The translations under genes and the position numbers were made by a program. Below are positions 1-10,857 of a DNA stretch of 64,000 nt, one piece after another. Every line of letters starts with the position of its first letter. The stretch's first letter is position 1. The notes under the pieces were generated by a model, which saw nothing but the letters and a program-made list of their open reading frames with translations, was not told the origin of the DNA and did not search any database. The DNA is from Cadophora sp. MPI-SDFR-AT-0126 (lineage: Eukaryota; Ascomycota; Leotiomycetes; Helotiales; Ploettnerulaceae), in contig JAGMVK010000021.1 in assembly GCA_020747065.1 (NCBI GenBank), positions 620,001-684,000 of the forward strand, given 5' to 3'.

Positions 1-613
1 CTGTATGCTCTCGGTCACCGACGCAGGAAATAGCAAATGCGTTGTACAAAATAACGAGTTAGATTTTGGAACATTCGCAGGGGAAGGAACTTTTGATGGA
101 GAAGGGTCCGTATAACTTGCTACTGGAGAAAACAAGAAGAATGTGTGGTGTTGGAGGCGTGCTGGGCGTGTAGAACGCCATAATGTGTTGTTACGGGACC
201 GGCCGGAACAGAACGAAACCGGTATTGTTAGAATGGAGAGTTTATTTGTTTTATATAAAGAAAGAGGCTGAAAGAAAAAGGCTGAAATAAAGAGGTGATG
301 GATTTGATGCCCCTGAAAGCGTGGTGTCTCGAAATAGGTTGCTGGTGGCGTGGCGCCTTGGAGCCACTGAAATTTCAGGGTACTTGAGGTCGTGCGCCCC
401 CATGGAACAGCAGCGATAGGGGAGAGCTCCAGTCAGGTTGTTGTTTTTGTCGTTATTGCACTGGCTTACATCCATTGGGGTAGAGATACTAATCAAAAAA
501 CCATTATTGAAAGGATTGTGACCTTAAATTGAGATAGAAATTGCCGATACTCTGTATCTGAAAAGTACATTTCCATAAAGAAACCCTAAAGGTCAAGACA
601 TGCACAATATATG
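1..613. other. Left edge, no supported gene
   Basis: Only short overlapping frames without domain-like sequence. It is the 3' flank of the reverse-strand ankyrin gene. I see no RNA gene or repeat. Confidence 0.5.
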
Positions 614-3020
614 TCACAAGAAACCCGCGAACATTAGTGAGATCGAGCCGTCAAAAGTACGAGCTGTTTCCAGCGAGACCAAGTTCCCCTCCACCTCATC
701 GCGCGACTCAGACGAGCTTTCCAGATCAATCAGCTCAGGCGATGACCACTCGTCAACGATGGTTGGGGCGGGAATCGCACCTGCACTTCCCACAAGAAAC
801 GTGCAAAGTGTGATCTGGGCATAGAGCGCAGGAACCTGCGCTGCTCTGTTGCTGTATTTCATTCCAAGCGCTAGTACCCCGAGCCCACTGCTGTTACGAG
901 CATGGAGGTTAGCACCATGAGACAGCAAAATCTTCGTTGCGACACGACGACCCAATTTGACAGCCAGGTGAAGTGCAGTCTCGCCTTGCCTGTTGCGATT
1001 GTTGATATCCGCTCCTGCCTCCAACATGCGGGCTACAAGCAGATCCAGATCTTGTTCGCTCTCTTCTTCGCGTACGTGGTGGACGAACGACATCAATGGG
1101 GTAAAGCCCTGGTTGTCATAGCTGTTTGGGTTCACGCCCTTTCTCAGAAGTCCATCTAAGTAACACTCGCGTTGACTTTCAAACAATTTCTGTGTGTCCT
1201 TCAATGTCTATTCATGTGGTCCGCATAAGTCTAGACGAACTTTTGCGAGGCAGTGCAGGCCATTTCGACCCTTATTGTCCTCGTAGAGTGGATCTATTCC
1301 AGCCCCTATGATTGTTTTCTGCATTTCTGCGTGACTTTCATACTCAATCGTCTCCATCATTTTCTCGATCGCATCAATGTTCTGATGATCGTTCGGAACA
1401 TCACTATTCTCGAATAACTGAGTCCCCATCTCTTGAATGCTGTGCACCTCCCCCCAAACATGAGTGGGAGGCTCATAAATTGATTTCCGGGAATAGCGTA
1501 TAGGATCAGAAGGCACGAAGCCTTTTTCGAGAAGGTGCTGGGATATGGTGTTACCAAGATTGTCGCGGCATACGGGAAACTCGACTTCGTGTGTGAAGAA
1601 GCTATGAATGAGCGAGTCGAGCGTCCTCCAGGGTAAGTCCTCGTGGGTGAGCGCATGGATTGCTGTTTGTCCGTTCTGGTCCTGCTGCTGAAAGTCGAAC
1701 TGATATTGAACTAGTGTTCCGAGCAGCGAATCAAGACTACCTATACTGTGACAACTGGAAAGCTCCATCAAGTGCAAGAAAGTCTGGCCGGCATTGTTCA
1801 GACAGTTCACGTCCGCGCCAAGTAGTATAAGTGACGTTATGTAGCTCGGCCGAGATCCCAGTGTAGCAGCTATGTGCAGTACAGTATTTCGAAATGAATC
1901 AAAGGTTTCAAGATCACTGGCAAGGATGGATTCCGTTTTGATTTTGCCCAAGATATCCGAGGACACTGATTGGTAGCTACCATTTCCAACCAGTTGGAAC
2001 ATTGGGTAGCGATTGCAAGGAAGCCTAATGTCGTCGCACTCTTGCATTTGGTCTTGTTTCATGTGCTCCCAGCAATATCTAGGGAGAATTCCGGGTAGAG
2101 TGGTTGATGGTATCGGCGAAGGTCGGAAAGCATGAAGCAGCGGCCCGGTACCATGCTCTCTTGAGTATGACGTGCTCGCCTGAACTGAAGGATCGCGAAC
2201 CTTTCCCTTTGATTTCAAGCTTGACACATAGGAAAAAGAGGATGTTGTTAGTCGACCGATGAGCGAGTAGACATCTCCGACGGCCGACTTCGAGTATTTA
2301 GATACCAATCGTTTCTTCAAACTGGTCATACTCAATAGCGAGGAACTGGATTTCTTCCCCGCAGAAACCAGGCTTTGATTATCCCCCGACGCCGGTATGC
2401 TATTATGAATCGCTGAAGAATTCTTGTGTACTTCTACCACACTATCAAGCAGGGAAGAGCCATGAAGCATGGTTGGAATTGACTGTGAATGCTCGCTGGC
2501 AGTGATAGGTAGTGGTGAGGGGTACAGTGGGCTTACCATCCCGAGTGTACTAATGTTACCGGCTTGGGTTTCGTAGATCCCCCACGAATGATCCAAGCAG
2601 TTTGTAAAGTCGAGATTGACTTTATTGCACAAGTCGATATCTGATGTACGGAATTCATTGGACGACTCCGTCAATGTTGGAAATAGATATGATGAGATCC
2701 AGGATAAGTATGAGTCGCTGTTGACACCCAAAGAGTTATCAGAGAATTGCTGTGATTCAACGATGGGTTTGGATTTTGGTCTGTGTGAACTTCGCAACTC
2801 TTTGCATTCCCGGAGCAGTCGAAGTCATTCCTTGGTGTTTCGCGCCTGCCGTACCTCGCTTAGGCCCCTGATACAGATAGACCCGTGATGAAGCGGATCC
2901 ATGTGCCGGGCGTAGGTCTGGACGAACCGCGGGTCTCGTTGCCTTTTCTTTCCAACTGTGGATTTTCACTTCCAGAACACCAACCTTTTCAAATGTCGCG
3001 CTGCTCATTCTTATTGTCAT
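614..3020 (-). pseudogene. Ankyrin-repeat protein gene interrupted by an in-frame TAG
   Basis: Reverse-strand gene. A first exon (3020 or 3008 to 2855) joins, through a 55-nt GT...AG intron at 2854-2800 in matching phase (1), to a long exon. The joined frame reads naturally as ...GPKR-E-LRSSHRP.... The long frame ends at a TAG at 1210-1208, yet the same frame continues without interruption to 614 and contains the clearest ankyrin repeats (EAGADINNRNRQGETALHLA, then ILLSHGANLHARNSSG). Upstream of the stop are weaker repeats (LILLGADVNCLNNAGQTFLH; NGQTAIHALTHEDL). No intron of plausible length removes the stop; the nearest GT...AG pair would be only about 33 nt. Either a nonsense allele truncating the C-terminal repeats, readthrough, or a base error. 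The 529-residue upstream part could still be made. The start is uncertain because it abuts the divergent neighbour. Function unknown; ankyrin repeats bind proteins. Confidence 0.6.
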
Positions 3021-4822
3021 GAGAGATCCCTTTCAGCTGTTACAGCTGAATGTGGCCTCATTTTTTGCTTTTCTCCATCTTGCCTCCATCAGCGTGTACG
3101 CGTTTGATCGCGGAGACAGATACTGGAGCGGGAGACCTCTGCCAATTGGAATCGACTTTACACCATACAGTGTGTAAGTTATCCCATCCATAGCAAGTTG
3201 CTTCGATATGTTGATAGAATCCAGGGTTGTTGTGTTGGCAAATGGCACCGACAATTTCACCACCTTGGGCAATGTCCTTCCAGAGAGAGACAACCAATAT
3301 GCCAGCTACATGCACGGCTTTTTCTTAGAGAGGTCATGGTCAGATGTATCAAGCACCGTCAATGATGACGATCATTTTCTGTCGGAATCTTGGCTTGATC
3401 GAATAGCATCAAATGCGATATCTGGTCTCTCGGATGTGAGGGAACTGTTGCTTGCGAAGGCTTGTCGTAATGTATTCCCTGATTTCCTGTCAGAAAACAG
3501 GTACCACGATCTGTGCGAAGCAGAAGATGTGCCTCAGAGACCGAAGTCCAAGTACGGGAGAATATCAATTGATCAGAGACGACGATTGGCGAGACTGAGG
3601 TTGATGAAGCCCAAGTGGTTTCGAAGTCCTCAGCCCGTGGCACCCACAAAGAGCGGTTTCATTTTCTCCGCGGCAGAGTTACTAGAAGGGCTAAAAAGGA
3701 GCGTTTTGCAAGAACATAACATCACCATCACTTCGGCCATCGTCTCTCGCCCTTCGTGGATGTTCGATGAGAATAGCGACATGATTGACGAGGCATGTGT
3801 TCTAGCTGGGATCGAAGTCCTGGAACAACCACACAGTAGACCGGGTATAGCTACTTGGACCCTAGAGCCTCGGCATGAGCATATAGTCATACTCGACAAC
3901 GGGCCGTATCATCTCGACGTGATACACGCTGTATGGGATGAGGCAGAAAAATCATATAAGCAAACTTCCAGCATGGAAATCAGCGGCTTTGGATCCGATC
4001 GTCTAGGGGATGTTCCTACAGATTTCTTCGAGGCTCGGTACAACATTAGCGTAGGAAATCCCGACGCAATGCATATGCGCCAATCCTGGCTTGGAAATAT
4101 CGACAAAGCGAGGAGGCTCGTCAAATTCTGGCCTGGGTGGCGAAAAGACCAGCCTTTTGCCTGTAGATCCATCTCCATCAATCTTGAAATGGGCACTGAC
4201 TGGGCCGGTTCCACAATGCCCTTGAATGTGACAGGACAAGATGTCCTAGACCTTGAAGAGATTTACATGGATGACCTCGTCACTTCTCTTAAGGAGTTCC
4301 ACTTGAATGTACTAGCAGTGTCCGACTACTCTTTTGGTAAATCGCTTTCGAAAATTCCAAGAATAAACGTCTACATATTGATGTGGAGAAGGTCATCCTG
4401 AAGAAAGGTCGCAGGATGAGCTGGCTCAGGGCGATTCCACACCCAAAGATCGCAGGCTCGCCGAAAAGATTATTCCAGAACCCGGGTCTGCACGATCCAA
4501 ATTGCTTGTAGACAAGGTTATGATCCTTGATGCAGGGCCAGAGCTTAGCTTTCTTGCCGAAGCAGCACAGAGGGCATTTAATGTTACCGTCGAGGTTCCC
4601 GGATTCAGCGCAGATGTACACACCCTATTGGACGTGGTGCCAGCTCAAGGTGCAGCATTACGAGCGCTCGAATGGGGAGAGTATTACGACTCAGCACATG
4701 CGAATGAATGGAGATGGGACTATGCTGTTGGAGATTGGGTTGCACCAGACGAAGGACAAGAATTGCTGGAGGCTGAGCTGAGTTCGTATCGAGAAATGGA
4801 GGAAAGTCAAGAAGAATTGTGA
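3019..4822 (+). CDS. Secreted or ER-lumenal degenerate Hsp70-like ATPase
   Basis: Three exons, 3019-3173, 3225-4336 and 4389-4822 (an acceptor at 4391 is also in frame), give about 566 aa. Residues 1-28 form a signal peptide with a hydrophobic core (VASFFAFLHLASISVYA). Then IGIDFTPYSV matches the Hsp70 phosphate-1 strand (normally GIDLGTTYS) with altered loop residues. IVILDNGPYHLDVI at about 272-285 sits where Hsp70 has the phosphate-2 motif (DLGGGTFDV), without the triple glycine. VDKVMILDAGPELSFLAEA at about 463 aligns with the adenosine strand (VVLVGGSTRIPKV), followed by QGAALRALE, compare YGAAVQA. No substrate-binding domain and no obvious ER-retention tail. By family the fold is an actin/Hsp70 ATPase; loss of the glycines suggests weak or absent ATP hydrolysis (inference). 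The partner and substrate are unknown. It starts head to head with the ankyrin gene. Confidence 0.6.
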
Positions 4823-5848
4823 TGTTGATGAATTAAGACGTCAGCTTGACACTATCTGGCTGTTGAAAGCTCTAAGCGTTCTGTAGTCCACGTCCTATCC
4901 TTATGTGGGGCCCATTCGGCTGAGGAACGGCCAGGGTCATTGAGACCGACTACCCGCTGTAAAAGATCAAGAAGCTTTGCGAACAACTCGGAAAAAGATT
5001 GAGAGCATATAACCCTACGAAGTCAGAATAAAATCAATTGTCACTTTAGAAAGTTTCAGTAAAGGCGGTCAGAAATGACTTCTCATGCCCGCTGTCTCGT
5101 GTGGGTTACCCAATTAGTTCAAGAAGAATCAAACCTGTACCAGATTGAAGACTTGCGGGCTCATTCCAGCCTCTGTCAGCCATTTCGAGCAGCTTTGTCT
5201 GACTTTGCATTCCTGACATGTTATAATGTCACTATTCGGAACATCTCGGCATCTGATGAGCCTCCGGGATCCATGACGGCTCGAGGAAAGTAAACATTTA
5301 GATTCCTTGGCATGATAACACGATAAATTTGTGCAAATCCGAGGCGACGGGCTCGGGTGAGTGACCACCGCAAGGCCTGAGCCGGGTTAGCACTCATTCG
5401 ATTGGTCGCTAACCTTACAGACGCGGGCCCAGCCGTCCTGTGCCCGAATAAGCGAAGCGAAGCGATTTGGCTCCGCATCGCCTCAATCTATGCAGCGCCA
5501 TCCATTATGCTCTCCTCACTGGTCGACGCACTTTTGTGACGGCTTTTTGAACCTCCGTGAAGATGGTGCGCCTCATTTGAGGTCTTGTCCACACATCAGC
5601 GACTACCAGATTCCTGCCTGAGGAATCAACGCGCCTCACGATTTCTTGCCCCGCCGCGTTCGTGTCATGCCTCCCGTCGCCGAAGACTGGGAAAGACGCT
5701 GAGGCTCCTTCGAGAAACCAATATTTCATCCTTAACACATTGCTGTTATATGTACAGTACTATCTGCATTTACTTCGTGTCTATTCTTTTGTGTCCGTAG
5801 TATAAAAGTGCAGCTGTCCTGGGCTCAACCAGGCAAAAATTGCCTGCA
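4823..5848. other. Intergenic, no supported gene
   Basis: About 1 kb between the Hsp70-like gene and the large NLR. Short frames on both strands lack domain-like content. It must hold the 3' end of the former and the promoter of the latter. Confidence 0.5.
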
Positions 5849-8800
5849 ATGGGGAAGCTCTCAGATAAGATTCGGAACAAGCTGTCCAGACGACATCCGA
5901 AGGGCGATGATGCTGCGAAACAAGGATCCCGAAAAACTTCACCTCGACCGGGAGAGGCATCTAGCTCATCTGTAGCAGTGGTAAAGGTTGGTGCTTCCGC
6001 TTTGATTGCTGGCGTGACAAGGAAAGGAAACATTGATATTGCTTGCAGAAACGTGAGAAATACGGCCTTTTCCCCCTTTACCCCATTCCTGCTTCGGCAA
6101 TTTTCGAAGTTGAGTGAGTTGAGCCCCACGTCTTAGCTGGTCGGCTGGTTACTAACCATGACACAAGTGTTGTCGCAGTCCATGGACTAGGTGGTGACTG
6201 GGAGGAAGCATGGACGGACGATACCACCGGAAAACTGTGGCTGAGAGACTTCCTACCTTCGCAGTTCCCTAAGACCAGGGTCTGGTCGTTTGGGTACAAC
6301 GCATCCGTGTTGAGCAAGTCTGTGGAAGATATAGACGATGCTGCAACCTCCTTGGTTGACGCTCTCAAAGGAGAACGTCAATCCACGCCGTCGAGGACGA
6401 AGCCTATCATCTTCGTCGCGCATAGCCTAGGTGGAATCATTGTAAAACGGGTATTCTGTGATGCATCTTTCGAAAACGGTCTGCTTGCTAAACATGTACC
6501 AGGCCCTGATATTAGCGAACGAGCGTTCGGACCACTGGAAGGATATTCAGGACAGCACAATTGCGGCCATATTCTTTGGCGTTCCCCATCGTGGGGCAGA
6601 TAAGGCTTACTGGGCTGACTTCGCGACAAACGTGCTCAGCTTCACGAGTCTGGGGCTTGCGGGAAATCGTAGCTTCGTCGAGGCGTTGAAGCGCAACTCT
6701 CCGGAGTTCTCCAAAATTTCAAATGCATTCATTCAACCGGCCTCTAAAATGAAAATTATCCGCACATTTTACGAGACAGAGAAGATTGGGAATAATGTCG
6801 TGAGTCAAGCCCTGGATAGGAGAGCAACATCTCGAGGCTGCGTACTCGCAGGATGCTGACACGAAATAAACAGATCGTGGACAAGGACTCGGCTAGTCTT
6901 CGTACAAACAACGAACTGGCCGTGCCTATTCAAGGGGCAGATCATCGAGACATATGCAGATTTGAATCTGATGAGAGTCAAAAGTACAGGGTAGTGCGCA
7001 ATGCACTAGAGATGGTGATCACCAGGGCTACAGAAGTCGATAGCGCAAGTATGTAATGAGCGAAATTAATCCCGGATTCAAGTTCTCAATAGGAACAAGT
7101 TATCGGGGTGGTAGAATGACCAGCTAATACCGCGCGCTAAAGCTGTCATGAAGCAGGTGGATGAACACGTTCGACGTGCACGAACTGATTGGCAGCAAAG
7201 GATACCAGAAAAGCCCCGCCAGACCGAGGATTTCCTCTGGGCAATCAACATGCCACAAACCCGCTCGTGGAAAGCAGCCAGAGGTTACAGTCTCCTACGC
7301 GTGGAGTACAACAGTCCATGGGACTGGCAGGCGGCCCTCTCAGTCGCATTCCACCAACAGCTCCAGTCTGAAGCCCTCGAGGTTATCTGGGGCCTGGCGC
7401 CTACTGATGTGCAAGAACTACAGGGTGGAGCGTGGAAAACTTTACTCCCTCGAATACTCCTGGCCCAGCTTCTTTCCCTTCATCCCGAGTGTATTCCCTT
7501 GATGGATAACGCCATTCTGTCTTTGCGCGCTGACGATACATTCCACGTTGAAGACAATCGAGAGCGGCTGGATGCATCATGGAAAAATTCTTTTTGCTCA
7601 GCAAACTCTCCATGGCAGCACCAGTGGATTATTCTTTCATGTGCATTGCAGTGCCTTCACGAGGGAATTGCTCTTATGTTGGTTGGCTTCAACGACGAGC
7701 TCTACCAAACCTTGGACGAAGGTCTGAGGTATCTAGACCATAAACACTACGCCAATCCGTCGAAATCGGACCCTGGAAATTTCTTTTCGACACGATGCAA
7801 AGCCTTAATCGTTGGAACGCCAAGATCAGAAGCATTTCGCCGCGACAAGCAATTTGACACCCTTGCCAGCTTATCAAGCCGGATCGACGAAGATGTAGAG
7901 AGAGAAGGTATGGTGCCTACCATATGCAAGGAATTGTCCGTCCCACTGACCTATGCTTACGACAGTATGTCTATCATCGCTGCACTTTCCGGAGTTGCAT
8001 GCTCGACGAGACCGGGTCGAGAAGTCGGAGAAAGGCACCACTCAATGGATATGGAAGCACCCAGCGTACGCTAACTGGTGTGGCCAAGATTCAAGCCTGT
8101 TGTGGATTCACGGCAAACCTGGAAGTGGAAAGTCGACTCTTGCAGCAGCTCTGCAGCGCTCGCTTTCTAAAGATATACAGGGACTTCTCCTGGCCGACTT
8201 CTTCTACAGTTCCCGTGGCGGTCCCACTGAGACAGGCCATTGTTGGATGCTGCGGTCGATTTTATACCAGCTGCTACAACGCCAAGCTACATTATATCCG
8301 TTTTACAAACTTGCTTTCCGCAAATTCCAGGCTAGCGAGTTTGGATCGTGGAAATATGAACTCCTTGAAGAGATGCTTCTAAGTCTCCAGAACCCGACGG
8401 GCGACGACGATGTGAACCGTACGTTTCTCTTGATACTCGACGGTCTTGACGAGTCCGAAGACGGAGATAGCGCACGGACTTCGAGGCAACGATCCCTTCA
8501 GCTCTTTTCCCGATTATCCTGTTCGGAACGAAAGATCGTCTTCAAGGTCATCGCTCTCAGCCGGCCCGAACCTCTTATCAAACACGCTCTCAGGCCAACC
8601 TACTCCATCGACATGAAGGACGAGAACAAGGCAGACATTGAGCGAATCGCTCGATATGGAATATCCAGGCTGTGGAGACACCTATACTTTGGTTCGGACG
8701 ACAGCGAGACAAAGCCAACGAGTACGGCGCTCTCTCCCGACGGCCCGAGCACCTACAACGCAGCTTCGATCGAGATGGAAGATGTTGAAGATATTCCTCA

Positions 8801-10469
8801 GCTTGACTTCGTGCGAGACTATCTTCTCAAGCACGCGGATGGCGTCATTCTGTGGGTGGTCATGGTTCTCCGTGAGATTGGCTCGATTGCCAAATCTGGA
8901 GCGTGTACGATGGCGCAACTCGAGGCGGAGCTCTCCAAGATCCCAACGAGCCTCGGCGAGCTCTATCAAGATATCTTCGACAGGCTCAAGTCCAGCCCAT
9001 ACAGCAGCCCAGACCAAGCTAGCTATGTCTTCTCGTGGTTGCTCTTTACCCAAGAGACACTAAAAGTCTGCGAAATCCGCGATGCTATGGCCATGTTCTA
9101 TTGGAATGATTCTTCAGATGACAAGCGTGGCGAATTCCTCAAGACACATCGTGTCCTACAATACGGAGGCCGGTGGGACCCTACCTGGACACTGTTGACA
9201 AATCTCTGTGGTGGGTTTGTTGAGATAGTACCGCAGGAGAGATCAGCCGCCGGCACTCTCTGGGTGGATCGTACCATTGACCCTGACGACTCAGTCCAGT
9301 TGATACACAGAACTGCGAGAGACTTTCTTATTTTCGATTCCGGATCAGCATTCCTAAATCTGAGTAGCAGTCGATGTCTAGATTCTCTCTGTACAACTTG
9401 TGTCAATTATCTGGAACTTGCGTTCACTGTCGTCCTTGATACGGAAATTGAAATAGCTTGGAAATCTTTCATCCTTCACCTAGAGGACAGACCCCTACTG
9501 AGGTACATATTAGGCAATCTGCCCAGTATGTTGGAACAAAATTGCAAGAGTAACGCGGCAACTATTTCGTTGTACCGTAGAATCTCACAGTACATAGCTG
9601 ACGCATGGTGGAGTCGGAGGTCCTCTGTCACTTGGTGGTTTCTCAAGCAATGGAGTCGGAGACATTTCATCCTGGACTCAGATGGCAAGCTTCAGATCAA
9701 ATTTCCCGACAATTTTGACGTTTCAATTTTTGTGGATCTCGACGAAGAAAATGACGAAGTCACTACAACAGGAACAGCACCCGCCAAAAGCTCGGAGTGC
9801 TACCAGTCAAGCTTCGTACGGAACCTGAAAGCAAGAGCGAGCCAGTGTGAAGCATGGAACGCTGTCTTGTCCGATTTCATTCCAAACTCCCTCCTCAGTG
9901 ATGGCCTCGTATACGCCAGCAAGTTCGGCTGTCCTGGGGCCCTGAGAGTCTTGCTAGCAGCGGGCGCTGAAAAAAATGGCTTGCTAGAAAACCCTTTGTG
10001 TAAGGCGGCCATGTCAGGGCACCACGCCATAGTCAGAATCCTACTGGAAGAAGGCGCGGCCCACGGTATTAACTCAATGAAGTCTGCCGTCCTTGGTGGA
10101 AATGTATTGTTGGTCAAGGAGCTACTATTGTCGAGCCATTTTGTTTCAAAAACTTCTCGGCAGGACAGAAGTGATATTAGAGCTCTTGCTGGATCGCTAG
10201 GTGAAAGTAAAGCTGAGATCAAGGCTCTTCTGGAAGAATACTTGACTTCCCATCCAGATGACTCAGAACTATCATCTCCAAGATTGGACACGGACGATGA
10301 AATGATTCAAGGAAGCCTTATTAATGCCCCAGAGTTGAGCGACATTTCAGGGTCTGTGAGTACTCCAACAACAATAAGCGACCAGTCGTTCGAAGACGTG
10401 GATCGAGATGCATCAGCCTCTGGGACTATGTTCAGAGTATGGAAACGGGTTTCCTTCGCAGTGCCGTGA
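5849..10469 (+). CDS. NLR (STAND) protein: hydrolase effector, NACHT-like, NACHT, ankyrin
   Basis: Six exons: 5849-6108, 6168-6450, 6503-6799, 6874-7048, 7143-7907, 7966-10469; all phases match and give 1427 aa. Exon 1 is basic and low-complexity. Residues about 87-335 form an alpha/beta hydrolase of the SesB/SERAC1 type: VVAVHGLGGDW, then the nucleophile elbow HSLGG (Ser near 174) and FFGVPHRGA. Residues about 340-590 look like a NACHT module without Walker motifs (see findings). Residues about 600-1000 are a canonical NACHT: Walker A GKPGSGKST at about 642, Walker B LLILDGLDESED at about 750, and a sensor-like ALSRPEP. Weak ankyrins follow at about 1237-1320. Known biology: fungal NLRs with SesB effectors are linked to heterokaryon incompatibility and non-self recognition, with nucleotide-dependent oligomerisation activating the lipase-like domain. 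The ligand is unknown. An extra intron within exon 1 cannot be excluded. Confidence 0.85.
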
Positions 10470-10857
10470 TGTGATGGCCCAAGACGAATGGTACTGGGGA
10501 AGCGATTCCGTTCGCCTAGTCAACTGTCTAAAGAGAACAAGCTAAAGAGTGAAGGAGAGCAGAGAGAATCAGTCTATATATACACAGTATATGTGTCACA
10601 GATGCCTAAGCAGCGTGAGAAATGATTCGATTTGATTTAATTAGAGGGGTCTAATGAAAGTAAATAGTAATATTATATAATGAGTGGGCGAACGAGTTCT
10701 ACTGATAACCCATTTTCGTACAAATAAGTGACTTTTGCGATTTTTGAGATTTTTAATTTCTTGGCACTTCCCCACATCTGGATGTGGCGAGGCTGGCGAG
10801 GCTGAACATCTTCCTCCCTACAACTCCACACGCGCTTTCAACATCCAACGTCACACA
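10470..10857. other. Intergenic, AT-rich
   Basis: A 388-bp spacer with a TATA-rich stretch around 10575-10680. It is the 3' flank of the NLR and the 5' flank of the RAD10 homologue. Confidence 0.5.

Noticed and set aside
1208..1250. Intron spanning the TAG in the ankyrin gene
   Set aside because: The only GT...AG pair nearby encloses about 33 nt, shorter than every other intron in this window, and there is no branch-site-like sequence.
5075..5800. Small genes between the Hsp70-like gene and NLR1
   Set aside because: All frames are short, overlap on both strands, and show no conserved pattern.
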